Positions 7,237 to 16,007 of a DNA stretch of 64,000 nt are shown in pieces (position 1 is the first letter of the stretch; every line of letters begins with the position of its first letter). A program made the position numbers and the translations under genes. Under the pieces are notes generated by a model. The model was not told the origin of the DNA. It saw only the letters and a program-made list of their open reading frames with translations, and did no database searches. The DNA comes from Clostridia bacterium (GTDB lineage Bacteria; Bacillota; Clostridia; Oscillospirales; CAG-272), in NCBI GenBank assembly GCA_017502875.1, contig JAFVUF010000015.1, positions 43,796-107,795 of the forward strand. The letters are read 5' to 3'.

Positions 7237-7839
7237 TTATCCGAAAATTCCTTCAAGAATCTCTACGAGCTTGAATTTTACCACGTACTCACATTCCTCG
7301 TGCTCTGTGAGAAGTCTTATCTGACTTGCGGTAAAGCCGACCTCGGCAAGCGCTTCCTCAGGCTTTGCCGTTCCAACGCACACCTGTGGAAATAGAACGC
7401 ACCACCAATTTTTCCCCTCGGCTTCTCCCAGCTCAATTTTCAGCGAGGCGTAATTTCCCGCCGGTAATGATAGCCCGTCGTAGTCCTTTTCGGGATAATA
7501 TTCCTCAGTTACACAAACTCTTGCGGTGTAATCCATTCCGTTTTCTTTTAGCACTTCGTTTGCTCTTAATGTTATAGTATCAGTCATTTGTTGTATAATT
7601 TCAATAGCCTCATCTCTTGTTTTGCAATCACTCAGCGGAGCCTCTAAGCTCTGCAAAATCGCGTCGCGAACCTTTATTTTTACCGCTTGGTCGCTTTTTG
7701 AGTCCGAGTTTGCGGGAATATGCAGACGGAGAGTTTTTTCGTATATCTCCATCTCCTCCGATAAAGCCTCTCTACCTATGCAAACGGCAGCGAGAAGGAA
7801 AACCGTCAGCGTTAAAATAATTGAAAGAAATTTTTTCAT
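7237..7839 (-). CDS. spoIIR: Stage II sporulation protein R
   Basis: SpoIIR is made in the forespore and acts across the septum to trigger SpoIIGA, which processes pro-sigma-E in the mother cell. The 200-residue protein has an N-terminal membrane or signal segment (about residues 4-22). The family hallmarks follow: LRLHIPANSDS, KIKVRDAIL, the YASLKIELGEAEGKNWWCVLFP block, and a C-terminal amphipathic tail. The gene stands alone and faces the HIT gene. A sigma-F-like element lies upstream, as expected from Bacillus, where spoIIR is sigma-F dependent. Its presence is firm evidence that the organism belongs to a spore-forming lineage. Confidence 0.95.
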   Translation of the reverse strand: MKKFLSIILTLTVFLLAAVCIGREALSEEMEIYEKTLRLHIPANSDSKSDQAVKIKVRDAILQSLEAPLSDCKTRDEAIEIIQQMTDTITLRANEVLKENGMDYTARVCVTEEYYPEKDYDGLSLPAGNYASLKIELGEAEGKNWWCVLFPQVCVGTAKPEEALAEVGFTASQIRLLTEHEECEYVVKFKLVEILEGIFG

Positions 7840-7924
7840 ATATGTTTCGTCCTTTCGTTTTTTGTATGTAGGACGCTGACTGTTTTATTATGCCCAAACC
7901 TCCTTGCTTTAATCAAAAAATGTT

Positions 7925-7954
7925 TAGAATCCCCTCAAATTGATAATAATATAG
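7925..7954 (-). promoter_or_regulatory. Possible sigma-F-like promoter of spoIIR
   Basis: On the minus strand, CTATA (7950-7954) and GGGGATTCTA (7925-7934) are 15 bases apart, each one mismatch from the sigma-F pattern (GYATA / GGNNANAHTR). The distance to the start codon (about 85 bases) is long, so this is tentative. Confidence 0.35.
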
Positions 7955-7993
7955 GAAAATTTTGTATGAAATGAAGCGAGGGGAGAGGCTTTT

Positions 7994-8287
7994 ATGATAA
8001 AGGGCTGCAGAAAAAACGTAGTTTGGGTGCGAAATACGGGAAGCGAGATGTTTGAGGAGGCTTTTTTTGTTCTATCGGATAAGGGTGTGAAAGGGAGAGT
8101 AAGTGAAACGGATATGGTAAAGGCGGCGGGCAGGATAGTGGCTGAAAGTCCCGTTGCCAGCTACTTTAACGGCGCTCAGAGCGAGGGTTACGGTAATAAG
8201 GCAAGGGGAATGGCAAAAGCGCTTTGGTTTATGCTTGGAGCTGCGGTAATGGCAGCTCTAAACGCGATTTTAGTTGTACTGCTCTGA
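7994..8287 (+). CDS. Small unknown protein with C-terminal membrane anchor
   Basis: The 97-residue product is divergent from spoIIR and begins after a GAGGGGAGAGG ribosome binding site. Residues 1-72 are soluble and mildly basic (MIKGCRKNVVWVRNTGSEMFEEAFF...). Residues 75-97 form one hydrophobic helix that ends at the C-terminus, so it is probably tail-anchored with the N-terminal part in the cytoplasm. No catalytic motif is visible and I do not recognise the family with certainty. Its position next to spoIIR makes a sporulation link possible, but nothing in the sequence proves it. Confidence 0.7.
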   Translation: MIKGCRKNVVWVRNTGSEMFEEAFFVLSDKGVKGRVSETDMVKAAGRIVAESPVASYFNGAQSEGYGNKARGMAKALWFMLGAAVMAALNAILVVLL

Positions 8288-8363
8288 CTTTTTTGCCGTT
8301 TTCTATTGCAAATAGCGCCTAAATGAGTTATAATTATAAAAAAACTTGTTGCAGGGTGAGCTA

Positions 8364-9080
8364 ATGAAAACAGTTTTAATTTCTGGAGGAACACGTGGAA
8401 TAGGCAGAGCGTGCGCCGAGCTTTTCTTAAACAACGGATATAACGTCGCGGTAATTTACAAAAGCAACGATGAGGCTGCGGCGCAGCTTCGGGATAAGCT
8501 TGGAATCTATGCCGTAAAAGCGGACGTTTCCGTCTCTGAGGACGTAAAAAAGGCAGTAGGGGCGGTCGCTGAGCGCTTTGGAAGTGTTGACGTACTCATA
8601 AACAATGCGGGAATTTCTCATATTGGACTTATTCAGGATGTGTCGGACGGCGATTTCAGGCGTGTAATGGACACAAATCTTTCGGGCGCGTTCTATATGT
8701 GCCGTGAGGTTGCGCCCATGATGATAAGCGCAAAAAGCGGCAGAATAATAAATATCGGCTCGGTTTGGGGCAATCACGGCGCATCGTGCGAGGCTGTTTA
8801 TTCCGCAAGCAAGGCGGCGCTTCGCGGACTTACCTCGTCTCTTGCTAAGGAGCTGGGACCGTCGGGTATTACCGTTAACTGCGTTGAGCCCGGTGTTATT
8901 GAGACGGATATGAACGCCTGCTTTGATAAAGAGACTCTTTCAGCCTTAGCGAACGAAACTCCGCTTTGCCGTCTTGGAAAAACTGAGGACGTAGCGAACG
9001 CCGTTATGTTCCTTGCTTCCGACAAGGCTTCATTTATTACGGGGCAATTTATCGGGGTAAACGGCGGCTTTGGACAGTAA
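8364..9080 (+). CDS. Short-chain dehydrogenase/reductase (FabG-like)
   Basis: A 238-residue classical SDR, NAD(P)(H)-dependent. The Rossmann motif SGGTRGIGRA (residues 8-17) binds the cofactor, NNAG follows, and the catalytic site is formed by the serine in INIGSVWG and the YSASK tyrosine/lysine pair. The sequence is close to 3-oxoacyl-ACP reductase FabG in layout (GVIETDMNA, FITGQ.I.V.GG near the C-terminus). No fatty-acid genes are nearby, so it may act on another carbonyl substrate. The ATG at 8364 follows GGTGAG; a TTG six codons earlier is less likely. The stop codon lies inside the first copy of a 25-base direct repeat. Confidence 0.85.
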   Translation: MKTVLISGGTRGIGRACAELFLNNGYNVAVIYKSNDEAAAQLRDKLGIYAVKADVSVSEDVKKAVGAVAERFGSVDVLINNAGISHIGLIQDVSDGDFRRVMDTNLSGAFYMCREVAPMMISAKSGRIINIGSVWGNHGASCEAVYSASKAALRGLTSSLAKELGPSGITVNCVEPGVIETDMNACFDKETLSALANETPLCRLGKTEDVANAVMFLASDKASFITGQFIGVNGGFGQ

Positions 9081-9101
9081 CCGTTTAAAATCTCGCATTA
9101 C
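9077..9101 (+). repeat. 25-base direct repeat, copy 1
   Basis: GTAACCGTTTAAAATCTCGC begins a 25-base segment (9077-9101) repeated exactly at 9224-9248, 147 bases later. Copy 1 overlaps the stop codon of the reductase gene. Similarity continues weakly for about 13 further bases. Confidence 0.85.
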
Positions 9102-9115
9102 GTCGTTATTTCCTT

Positions 9116-9159
9116 GCAAGCAGCTCGACTTACGGAAAGTAAGCCTTCGCTTTGCTTGC
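9116..9159. repeat. Hairpin within repeat element
   Basis: Outer arms GCAAGCA (9116-9122) and TGCTTGC (9153-9159) and inner arms CTTAC (9129-9133) and GTAAG (9139-9143) can pair to form a two-tier stem-loop, lying between the two direct repeats. Confidence 0.55.
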
Positions 9160-9223
9160 GTCGTCATGCCTCGTACTGCAAAATTTTAATTCGGTCAGGG
9201 GAGTTTTGTGCAAGAAAGCTTGG

Positions 9224-9248
9224 GTAACCGTTTAAAATCTCGCATTAC
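9224..9248 (+). repeat. 25-base direct repeat, copy 2
   Basis: Exact second copy of the segment at 9077-9101. The following bases (TTCGTGATATCCTT) resemble those after copy 1 (GTCGTTATTTCCTT). Confidence 0.85.
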
Positions 9249-9343
9249 TTCGTGATATCCTTATGTCGTTAAGACGTTCTATACAATTAAGTGAATTGTC
9301 AATAAAAGTGTTGTACTTAATAGTATAATTCACCTAATGCTAA

Positions 9344-9373
9344 AAAAACCGAAGTCTATTGACTTCGGTTTTT
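9344..9373. terminator. Bidirectional terminator before mrp 3' end
   Basis: A perfect 13-bp stem (9344-9356 with 9361-9373), loop TATT, with A and T runs on both sides. It can end mrp transcription on the minus strand and plus-strand transcripts from the reductase side. Confidence 0.85.
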
Positions 9374-9417
9374 ATGATTTGCGTGGGAGCGCTATTTGCC
9401 TGAAGACGCGCGACTTC

Positions 9418-10299
9418 TTATTCAAACACCGTGGTAATTTTATTTACCGCCTCGTCAAAAGCATCGGTTTCGACGGTTTCAATAGTTCCGGCATCGCACA
9501 GAGCCGAAAGCTTCGGGTCGATGGGAAGATGAGCAATGACAGGTATATCGTACTTCTTAGCGATAGAATCGACGTGAGATTTACCGAAAACCTCGATTTT
9601 TTCATCACAGCAGGGGCATTTAAGATAGCTGTAATTTTCAACTATACCGATTATCGGCACGTTCATCATCTTCGCCATATTTACAGCCTTAGCTACTATC
9701 ATGGAAACAAGGTCTGACGGAGTGGTAACGATAACTATACCGTCAAGAGGAAGGCTCTGCATAACGGTGAGCGGAACGTCGCCCGTTCCGGGAGGCATAT
9801 CGACGTACATATAGTCTACGTCGCCCCATACTACGTCCGTCCAGAACTGCTTTACGGTTCCGGCAATGAGCGAGCCTCTCCAAATTACAGGAGCGCTCTC
9901 GTCGTTTAAGAGCATATTAATGCTTATCGCGTCGATTCCGGTTGCGGTGGATAGCGGAATGATTCCGTCCTCGCAACCCGTTACCTCACCCTTAATACCG
10001 AACATCTTGGGAATAGACGGACCTGTTATGTCGGCGTCAAGAATAGCGGTGTTATAGCCGAGGCGGCGTGTCATAACGGCGAGCAGAGATGTAACGGAGG
10101 ATTTACCTACGCCGCCCTTGCCGCTGACGACACCTATCACGTGCTTAACGTTACTCGCCTTATTCATAGGCTCGATAAGGCTTTCAGGCTCCTTCTTTGA
10201 ACCGCAGTTAGCGGAGCAGGTGGAGCAGTTATGAGTACAGCCCTCGGGCGCGGCTTCTTCCTCACCCATAGGCTCTAAATCAAGTTCTTCGTTTGCCAT
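9418..10299 (-). CDS. mrp: Mrp/NBP35-type iron-sulfur carrier ATPase
   Basis: Mrp (ApbC) proteins are P-loop ATPases that bind and transfer iron-sulfur clusters to apo-proteins in the cytoplasm. The 293-residue protein has a cysteine-rich N-terminus (CTHNCSTCSANC, about residues 21-32) like eukaryotic NBP35. The deviant Walker A SGKGGVGKSS (around residue 60) and Walker B MPPGTGD follow, with a CPCC motif near residue 230 that would bridge a [4Fe-4S] cluster in the dimer. It is transcribed alone from its own promoter, downstream of dnaE. The many ferredoxin-type proteins of an anaerobe fit this role. Confidence 0.93.
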   Translation of the reverse strand: MANEELDLEPMGEEEAAPEGCTHNCSTCSANCGSKKEPESLIEPMNKASNVKHVIGVVSGKGGVGKSSVTSLLAVMTRRLGYNTAILDADITGPSIPKMFGIKGEVTGCEDGIIPLSTATGIDAISINMLLNDESAPVIWRGSLIAGTVKQFWTDVVWGDVDYMYVDMPPGTGDVPLTVMQSLPLDGIVIVTTPSDLVSMIVAKAVNMAKMMNVPIIGIVENYSYLKCPCCDEKIEVFGKSHVDSIAKKYDIPVIAHLPIDPKLSALCDAGTIETVETDAFDEAVNKITTVFE

Positions 10300-10341
10300 T
10301 TTTATAATCCTTTCGTATGAAATACTTATGTCAACTATATT

Positions 10342-10370
10342 ATTATATACCCTTTAAACGCAAAAAGCAA
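10342..10370 (-). promoter_or_regulatory. sigma-A promoter of mrp
   Basis: Minus-strand TTGCTT (10365-10370) and TATAAT (10342-10347), 17 bases apart. The -35 box overlaps a small hairpin (AAAAAGC-CTT-GCTTTTT, minus strand) that may end dnaE transcription. Confidence 0.65.
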
Positions 10371-10383
10371 GGCTTTTTGAAAA

Positions 10384-13300
10384 TTAATTTTTCATAACCA
10401 CGTTTTCCTCGCCCAAAAGCCGTTTAAGCATAGCCAGCGCCTTTTCGGACGGATAAAATCTGAGGTCAGCGCGGCTTACGTATTTACCTTTTTGTGAATC
10501 ATAGAATATAACAGGTACGCTTCCTGTGGTAGCTTTTATTACGGAAATAGCGTTTTTAGCCTCGTCGCTCTCTATGCTTCGGACTCTTAAATAGAGCTTT
10601 CTTTTTTCCTCGGGAAAGGTTATTTTAGCGGTTTCGGGTGAGCTCGAAGGCGGAGCTTGGCGGCTTTGCGCCGAATTATAGCGCTCCCTTGAGCCACTCT
10701 TAGAGGTTAGCGATTCGAAGGGAGAAACGCCGCTTACATGTCTGCCGTTGGGTTTAAGCGGAGCTACGGCGGAAACGATTAGCTTTGGCGCTTCCTCGTC
10801 GCCTGCCGATATTTTTCCGTATACAGCGATAACGCTTTCGTTTGTTAAAAGCGGCGCGTATTCCTTGTACGTCTGACTGAAAATAAGCAGCTCAATCTCG
10901 TCTGTTCTGTCCTCTAAACGCACAAACGCGAACTTATCGCCCTTTTTGCTTATTTTTACGTTTACGTTTCGTATAACTCCAATAAGCGCGACGCTTTGAC
11001 CGTCTGAAAATTCTGCCGTTGCGGAGCTTTCGTTTTCATCGTTTTCTCCGTCAAACGAGCTGAGAACAGAGGTTATCGGAACTGAGCCTATATCCTTTTC
11101 ACTTTCGGAATATTCGTCGGTGAGATGACCCGAAAAGTACATTCCCGACGCCTCGTGCTCAAGATTGAGTAAAACGCGCAGAGGGAATTCGGGGACGTCG
11201 GGAAAACTGATATGCTCATCGGAATTTGCCTCCTCGGTGGAGAAAAGGCTCATCTGTCCGGTTACGGCTTCCTTCTTTTTGTCCGATATTCTGTCAAGTA
11301 TATCCGAGTATTTTTCAAGCAGACGGCTTCTAAATATACCCATTGAATCGAAGGCGCCCGCCTTTATGAGCGTTTCGACCTGCTTTTTATTTAAATCTCT
11401 GCCGTACATTCTGTCGCAGAAGTCGGTAAAGGAACAGAATTTTCCGCCTCTGTTTCTTTCGTCGAGCATTCTGGTAACGAAGCCTATGCCGACGTTTTTG
11501 AGCGCGGACAGACCGTAGCGAATGTTTCCGCTATCCTCGGTGAAGTTTACCTCGCTCTCGTTTATTGACGGGGGCAGAAGCTTTATTCCGAGCCTTGACG
11601 CCTCAAGGATATACTCGGAAAGCTTCGTGCGGTTGTTCATTTCGCTTGTCATAAGCGCCGCGAAAAACTCTGACGGATAGTGCGCCTTCAAATACGCGGT
11701 GCGGTAGGCGATGACGGAGTAGGCGGCGGCATGACTTTTGTTGAAGGCGTAACCCGCAAAGCTTACAAGCTCGTCAAAAAGCTCTGCCGCCTTGCTTTCC
11801 TCTATGCCGTTTTCCTTACAGCCGCATAGGAAATCCTGCCGCTGCTTAGCTATTACCTCCGGCTTCTTTTTGGAGATAGCCTTTCTTACAACGTCCGCCT
11901 TTCCAAAGGAGTACGAGGCGAGCCGTCTGAAAATCTGCATTACCTGCTCTTGATACACAACGCACCCGTAGGTGCTGTCAAGTATGTCGGCAAGCTCGGG
12001 AAGCAGATAGTCTATTCGTCCTTGCTTGCGGTTTTCAAGCAGCTTGGGAATAGCCTCCATAGGACCCGGACGGTACATTGAAAGCGCTATCATTATATCC
12101 TCGATAGAATGCGGCTCAAACTGCATTAGCATCTGGCGCATGCCGCCCGATTCGAGCTGGAACACACCCGAGGTCTGTCCCTTTTGGAGCATTTCAAACG
12201 TCTTTTCATCGTTTTCAGGCGCGTTTGAAACGTCGAAATTGGGATTTTGTCTGCGTATCATTCGCTCGGCGTCGGCAATGACGGTAAGGGTGCGAAGACC
12301 GAGGAAATCAAATTTAAGCAGACCAAGCTCCGCCACCGTATCCATATCGAATTGCGTAACCTGAGTCTCGCCGCTTAGCGCTAACGGAACGTAGTCGCTT
12401 ACCGCTTTATCGCTGACAACGACGCCTGCGGCGTGAGTTGAGATATTTCTCGGCATACCTTCAAGCATTTTAGCCGTTTTTATCAGCCTTTGAAGCTCAG
12501 GGGTGCTTTGGGTAACATCACGGAATTGCTGTGAGCCTTCAGCGTCGCTTATAGTCGCGCCGAATTTTTTCGGCATTGCCTTTATAACGGCGTCGCCGTC
12601 GGAGTAGGGTAAGCCCATAGCTCTCGCCGCGTCGCGTATCGCCGCCTTTGCCTTCATCGTGCCGAAGGTGATTATCTGCGAAACACGGTCGCTTCCGTAC
12701 TTTTCGGTAACGTATTTAATGACCTCCTCGCGACGAATGAAGCAAAAATCTATATCGAAGTCGGGCATGCTGACACGCTCGGGGTTAAGAAAACGCTCGA
12801 AAATAAGTCCGTAGCGGATAGGGTTTACGTCGGTTATGGCGAGAAGATAAGCGATTAGGCTTCCCGCGCCCGAGCCTCTGCCGGGACCTACGGGTATATT
12901 GACGCTTTTGGCGTAATTTACAAAGTCGGAAACTATGAGGTAGTATTCCGCATAGCCCATTTTTATGATAACGTCAAGCTCGTACTCCATTCGGTCAAGG
13001 TAAACGCTTTCGGGAGCTGCCTCGCTGAAAACGATATCACCCTTTACTATCCGTCCTTCCAAGCCTTTTTTAGCAAGCGCGCGGAGATAATCTGCGGGCG
13101 CTGAGCCGTCGGGGGTAACGAATGACGGCAGATAGTATTTTCCGAATGTAAAATCAAAGCCGCACTTGTCCGCTATTTTCTGCGTGTTCTCGATAGCGTC
13201 GGGGTAGGGAGTGAAAAGAGCCTTCATCTCCTCGGTGCTTTTGTAGTAGAAATCATTGGTCTCAAAGCCGATTTTATGCCCCTCGGACAGCTTGGTATTT

Positions 13301-13974
13301 GTCTGTATGCAGAGCATTACCGATTGCGTTTCGTAGTCGCTTTTGCTTAGATAATGCACGTCGTTGGTAGCGACAAGCGGAATATCCAGTCTGTCCGAGA
13401 CAGTACGGAGAACTTTATTTACCCGTATCTGGTCCTCGATACCGTGGTTCTGTATTTCAAGATAAAGGTCATCTCCAAATATGCTTTTAAGCTCCTCCGC
13501 CTCCTTTACGGCTTCACCCGTAAGTCCGTTTACGATAAGAGACGGTATCTTTCCCGCAAGACAACCCGTAAGGGCGATAAGTCCCTCGCTATGCTCGCGG
13601 AGCAGCTCCTTGTCTATTCTCGGCTTGATATAAAAGCCCTCGGTAAAGCCTTTTGATACCATTTTTATGAGATTTTTGTAGCCGGTCTCGTTTTTGCATA
13701 GAAGAACGAGGTGATGCGGCGAGGAATCCTCGCCGTAGGTTTTGTCAAAGCGAGTTCTGGGGGCAACGTAGACCTCGCAGCCGATTATGGGCTTAATGCC
13801 CTCCGCCTTGCAAGCCTTGTAGAAGGCTACGGCTCCGTAGAGAGCGCCGTGGTCGGTAAGCGCGACGGCGGTATGTCCCTCCTCCTTCGCCTTTTTGGCT
13901 ATCTCGGAGATCCTGCACGCGCCGTCGAGCAGACTGTATTCACTGTGAAGATGTAAATGAACGAAGTCGCTCAT
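10384..13974 (-). CDS. dnaE: DNA polymerase III alpha subunit, DnaE
   Basis: The replicative polymerase subunit, 1196 residues. It opens with a PHP domain (LHLHSEYSLLDGACRI). The palm follows, with the catalytic aspartates in PDFDIDF near residue 403 and a third near residue 555 (LLKFDFLG). Next come the GRGSGAGS fingers motif, thumb, helix-hairpin-helix and an OB-fold at about residues 990-1060, then a variable tail. It is DnaE-type (no inserted 3'-5' exonuclease as in PolC). Firmicutes usually carry PolC as well, so this may be the second polymerase used for lagging-strand start-up. The ATG follows AAAGGAGG. It lies 39 bases after a membrane-protein gene in what looks like a secA-led operon. 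Confidence 0.95.
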   Translation of the reverse strand: MSDFVHLHLHSEYSLLDGACRISEIAKKAKEEGHTAVALTDHGALYGAVAFYKACKAEGIKPIIGCEVYVAPRTRFDKTYGEDSSPHHLVLLCKNETGYKNLIKMVSKGFTEGFYIKPRIDKELLREHSEGLIALTGCLAGKIPSLIVNGLTGEAVKEAEELKSIFGDDLYLEIQNHGIEDQIRVNKVLRTVSDRLDIPLVATNDVHYLSKSDYETQSVMLCIQTNTKLSEGHKIGFETNDFYYKSTEEMKALFTPYPDAIENTQKIADKCGFDFTFGKYYLPSFVTPDGSAPADYLRALAKKGLEGRIVKGDIVFSEAAPESVYLDRMEYELDVIIKMGYAEYYLIVSDFVNYAKSVNIPVGPGRGSGAGSLIAYLLAITDVNPIRYGLIFERFLNPERVSMPDFDIDFCFIRREEVIKYVTEKYGSDRVSQIITFGTMKAKAAIRDAARAMGLPYSDGDAVIKAMPKKFGATISDAEGSQQFRDVTQSTPELQRLIKTAKMLEGMPRNISTHAAGVVVSDKAVSDYVPLALSGETQVTQFDMDTVAELGLLKFDFLGLRTLTVIADAERMIRRQNPNFDVSNAPENDEKTFEMLQKGQTSGVFQLESGGMRQMLMQFEPHSIEDIMIALSMYRPGPMEAIPKLLENRKQGRIDYLLPELADILDSTYGCVVYQEQVMQIFRRLASYSFGKADVVRKAISKKKPEVIAKQRQDFLCGCKENGIEESKAAELFDELVSFAGYAFNKSHAAAYSVIAYRTAYLKAHYPSEFFAALMTSEMNNRTKLSEYILEASRLGIKLLPPSINESEVNFTEDSGNIRYGLSALKNVGIGFVTRMLDERNRGGKFCSFTDFCDRMYGRDLNKKQVETLIKAGAFDSMGIFRSRLLEKYSDILDRISDKKKEAVTGQMSLFSTEEANSDEHISFPDVPEFPLRVLLNLEHEASGMYFSGHLTDEYSESEKDIGSVPITSVLSSFDGENDENESSATAEFSDGQSVALIGVIRNVNVKISKKGDKFAFVRLEDRTDEIELLIFSQTYKEYAPLLTNESVIAVYGKISAGDEEAPKLIVSAVAPLKPNGRHVSGVSPFESLTSKSGSRERYNSAQSRQAPPSSSPETAKITFPEEKRKLYLRVRSIESDEAKNAISVIKATTGSVPVIFYDSQKGKYVSRADLRFYPSEKALAMLKRLLGEENVVMKN

Positions 13975-14013
13975 CTCGTTAGGTCCTCCTTTTCATGATT
14001 TCAGGGTTCGGGT

Positions 14014-15402
14014 TTAGAGAATATCGGAAGGTCTTTCGTATCTTTTCTTAACGCCTGCGCGCATACGGAGGAAAACCGTGGACGCATAGCCGTAGAAAGC
14101 GATATTGACGGCAACATGCGCAAGTAAGTACGGGAAATTAATATCACCGTATCCGACATCAAACATTTGAAGAACCGCCGTAAGCGCGGTTCCCGCGAGA
14201 GCGATAAAGCAGAGCGCAATGCAGAAGCCGTTAAGAAGCTTTGCCGAATTGCGTTTTGCGCGCTCGTTCTGCTCGGTCAATTTTACAAATTCGGGCGGGA
14301 CGTCCTGAAACGAATACCTTGTCGCTATTGGCATAAGGAATTTCGAAAGCTTTATTGCCAGCGCGATAAGCGAAACGGTTTCAAGCACGGCGAAAACGAC
14401 AGCGACTATGTAGTCGTTTAAGAATTTTACGGTAAGCATACCGTAGTCGGTGTAGTAGTGCTTTTTAAGGAATTCGTTATAAACGAAAAAGTTAACTGCG
14501 GAAAACAGCGTGTATACGGCGCCAAAAATCGCTACCGGCTTATATCCGCTAAGGTGCTTTCCAAGCAGAAGAACTGCCCATATAACAAAAATTCCGAAGA
14601 AAAAGTCGGGCACGAAGTTCCGTCCTCCGTCGGGAAGACCGCCGATAAAGTCTATAAGGAAAAGCGGTGAATACGCAAGCAGAGTCAGAGCGAAGGTCAT
14701 GTTTCTGCGAAGGAAAAATTCAGGCTCCTTTTTACTTTTTTGGTCAAGGTCGGCATGGATAGACGAGCAAAGCTCGCGGTTCTTTGAAAGCCTACCGAAA
14801 AAGGAGACTGTAACGGTCATAAAAAACACCGCGAAGATAACGGTGATTATTACATTTGCCAGCATGAGAAGCGCAGTATAGTCCATTACGGGCGCGTACG
14901 ATTCTCCCGTTATTATGTCGTCATCGCGGTCAAGGACTGAGGTGATATAGGGAAGCATAGAGCAGAAGCCTCTTATTACGAAGAAGGCTATACCTACGTT
15001 TTTAAGCTCCGTGGGCTCGCTTATGCCGGTGTTATATTTTATTCCTATTGCGCTTAATCCCTCGTAGAGCGAGCTGAGCGCCATTACCGCTATCGCCGAC
15101 TCAACGATACCCAGAATCAGAGAAACACTGAGATAGGTAACGCTGTCAAAGCCCGACGAGGCAAGTGATATAAGCAGTCTGCCTACAGAAACAAATACCA
15201 TGTATTTGAAATAGTTAAACGCGTTGTCGAAATCCGGAGCGATGGGAGAGAGTCGGTTTAACGCATACATAATAAGGGCGCAGCCGATGAAGTCGGGAAG
15301 AAGGTCAAAAAGGATTATCATCGGGTTTAAAAAGAAAGCGAAACCGCAAATTATCATTACAAACTCATTCGGGCGCTTTTTTATTAGCTCTTTAATGCTC
15401 AA
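14014..15402 (-). CDS. Polytopic membrane protein, unknown function
   Basis: The 462-residue protein has about ten to twelve predicted membrane helices and no signal peptide. Its N-terminus contains FDLLPDFIGCALIMYAL, a motif I associate with uncharacterised clostridial membrane proteins, and a second similar stretch (VPDFFFGIFVIWAVLLL) lies mid-protein. A two-unit repeat is therefore possible. The start is a TTG at 15402, since GGGAGG lies 8 bases before it and no nearby ATG is in frame. It follows the related 190-residue gene by 15 bases and precedes dnaE by 39 bases. No transport motif or catalytic residue was recognised. Confidence 0.75.
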   Translation of the reverse strand: MSIKELIKKRPNEFVMIICGFAFFLNPMIILFDLLPDFIGCALIMYALNRLSPIAPDFDNAFNYFKYMVFVSVGRLLISLASSGFDSVTYLSVSLILGIVESAIAVMALSSLYEGLSAIGIKYNTGISEPTELKNVGIAFFVIRGFCSMLPYITSVLDRDDDIITGESYAPVMDYTALLMLANVIITVIFAVFFMTVTVSFFGRLSKNRELCSSIHADLDQKSKKEPEFFLRRNMTFALTLLAYSPLFLIDFIGGLPDGGRNFVPDFFFGIFVIWAVLLLGKHLSGYKPVAIFGAVYTLFSAVNFFVYNEFLKKHYYTDYGMLTVKFLNDYIVAVVFAVLETVSLIALAIKLSKFLMPIATRYSFQDVPPEFVKLTEQNERAKRNSAKLLNGFCIALCFIALAGTALTAVLQMFDVGYGDINFPYLLAHVAVNIAFYGYASTVFLRMRAGVKKRYERPSDIL

Positions 15403-15417
15403 AATTTCTTCCTCCCT

Positions 15418-15990
15418 TCAAGAATTTTCCTTGCTTACGGATATTTTCGTAAGAAGCGTATACGCGGTCCAGACGTTGAGCGCGCGCCAGATATATCCAA
15501 GCGCAAACGGATACACAAGAACTATCTCGAAGCCCTCAAAGGACGAGGGCATAAAGTGTCTAACAAGTGTTATGAACACAAATGACACCGCGTAAACGAG
15601 CATGACCGTCATATTTCGCGAGCTCTGCTTTTCAAGCTGAGGCACGTCAGCGTTCCTTCCGATCAGCCTTACGCCGAGGTAAATGAAAAACATCGTAAGA
15701 CATTCAACTGCTTCGCACGCGATACGCGTAATAAGATAGGTAACATCATACCATTCCCCCGCGTTTTCGCCCTGCACTGTCTTATATATTTGGAGCGCGA
15801 GCAGGACGGTGGCAATCGGTATAGCTGCAAACAGAGTGTATTTGGCTTTTTTGAACGCGGACTCCATTTTTTCCATTCGGAGAACGGCGAACAGTATAAG
15901 CGCAAAGCCGAGCGCCGGCAAAAGTGTTATTTCCCCGACGGGAAATGAAAACATAAGCAAAAAGCCTAATAAAAGCCATATTGAACGCAT
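15418..15990 (-). CDS. Membrane protein, unknown, related in layout to the next gene
   Basis: The 190-residue protein has about five or six membrane helices. The segment ITLLPALGFALILFAVLRMEKMESAFKKAKYTLF parallels the LLPDFIGCALIMYALNRL...NAFNYFKYMVF stretch of the 462-residue neighbour. The two genes may have arisen by duplication, or one may be a half-length form. It starts 17 bases after secA, behind AAAGGAAC, and is likely co-transcribed with it. No function can be assigned; the link to SecA is positional only. Confidence 0.7.
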   Translation of the reverse strand: MRSIWLLLGFLLMFSFPVGEITLLPALGFALILFAVLRMEKMESAFKKAKYTLFAAIPIATVLLALQIYKTVQGENAGEWYDVTYLITRIACEAVECLTMFFIYLGVRLIGRNADVPQLEKQSSRNMTVMLVYAVSFVFITLVRHFMPSSFEGFEIVLVYPFALGYIWRALNVWTAYTLLTKISVSKENS

Positions 15991-16007
15991 AAGGCAGTGT
16001 TCCTTTG

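Larger units (their letters stand above)
9081..9417. other. Gene-free 337-base stretch with repeat element
   Basis: No credible reading frame is present. The stretch holds two copies of a 25-base repeat, a long imperfect hairpin (9116-9159), a small inverted repeat (ACAATT-AAGTG-AATTGT at 9283-9299) and a strong terminator (9344-9373). It looks like a degraded or short non-coding repeat element inserted after the reductase gene. Confidence 0.6.

Noticed and set aside
9296-9329. Possible plus-strand promoter TTGTCA...TATAAT before the 9344 terminator
   Set aside because: The boxes are 22 bases apart and would drive only a transcript of about 40 bases ending at once, so I do not call it.
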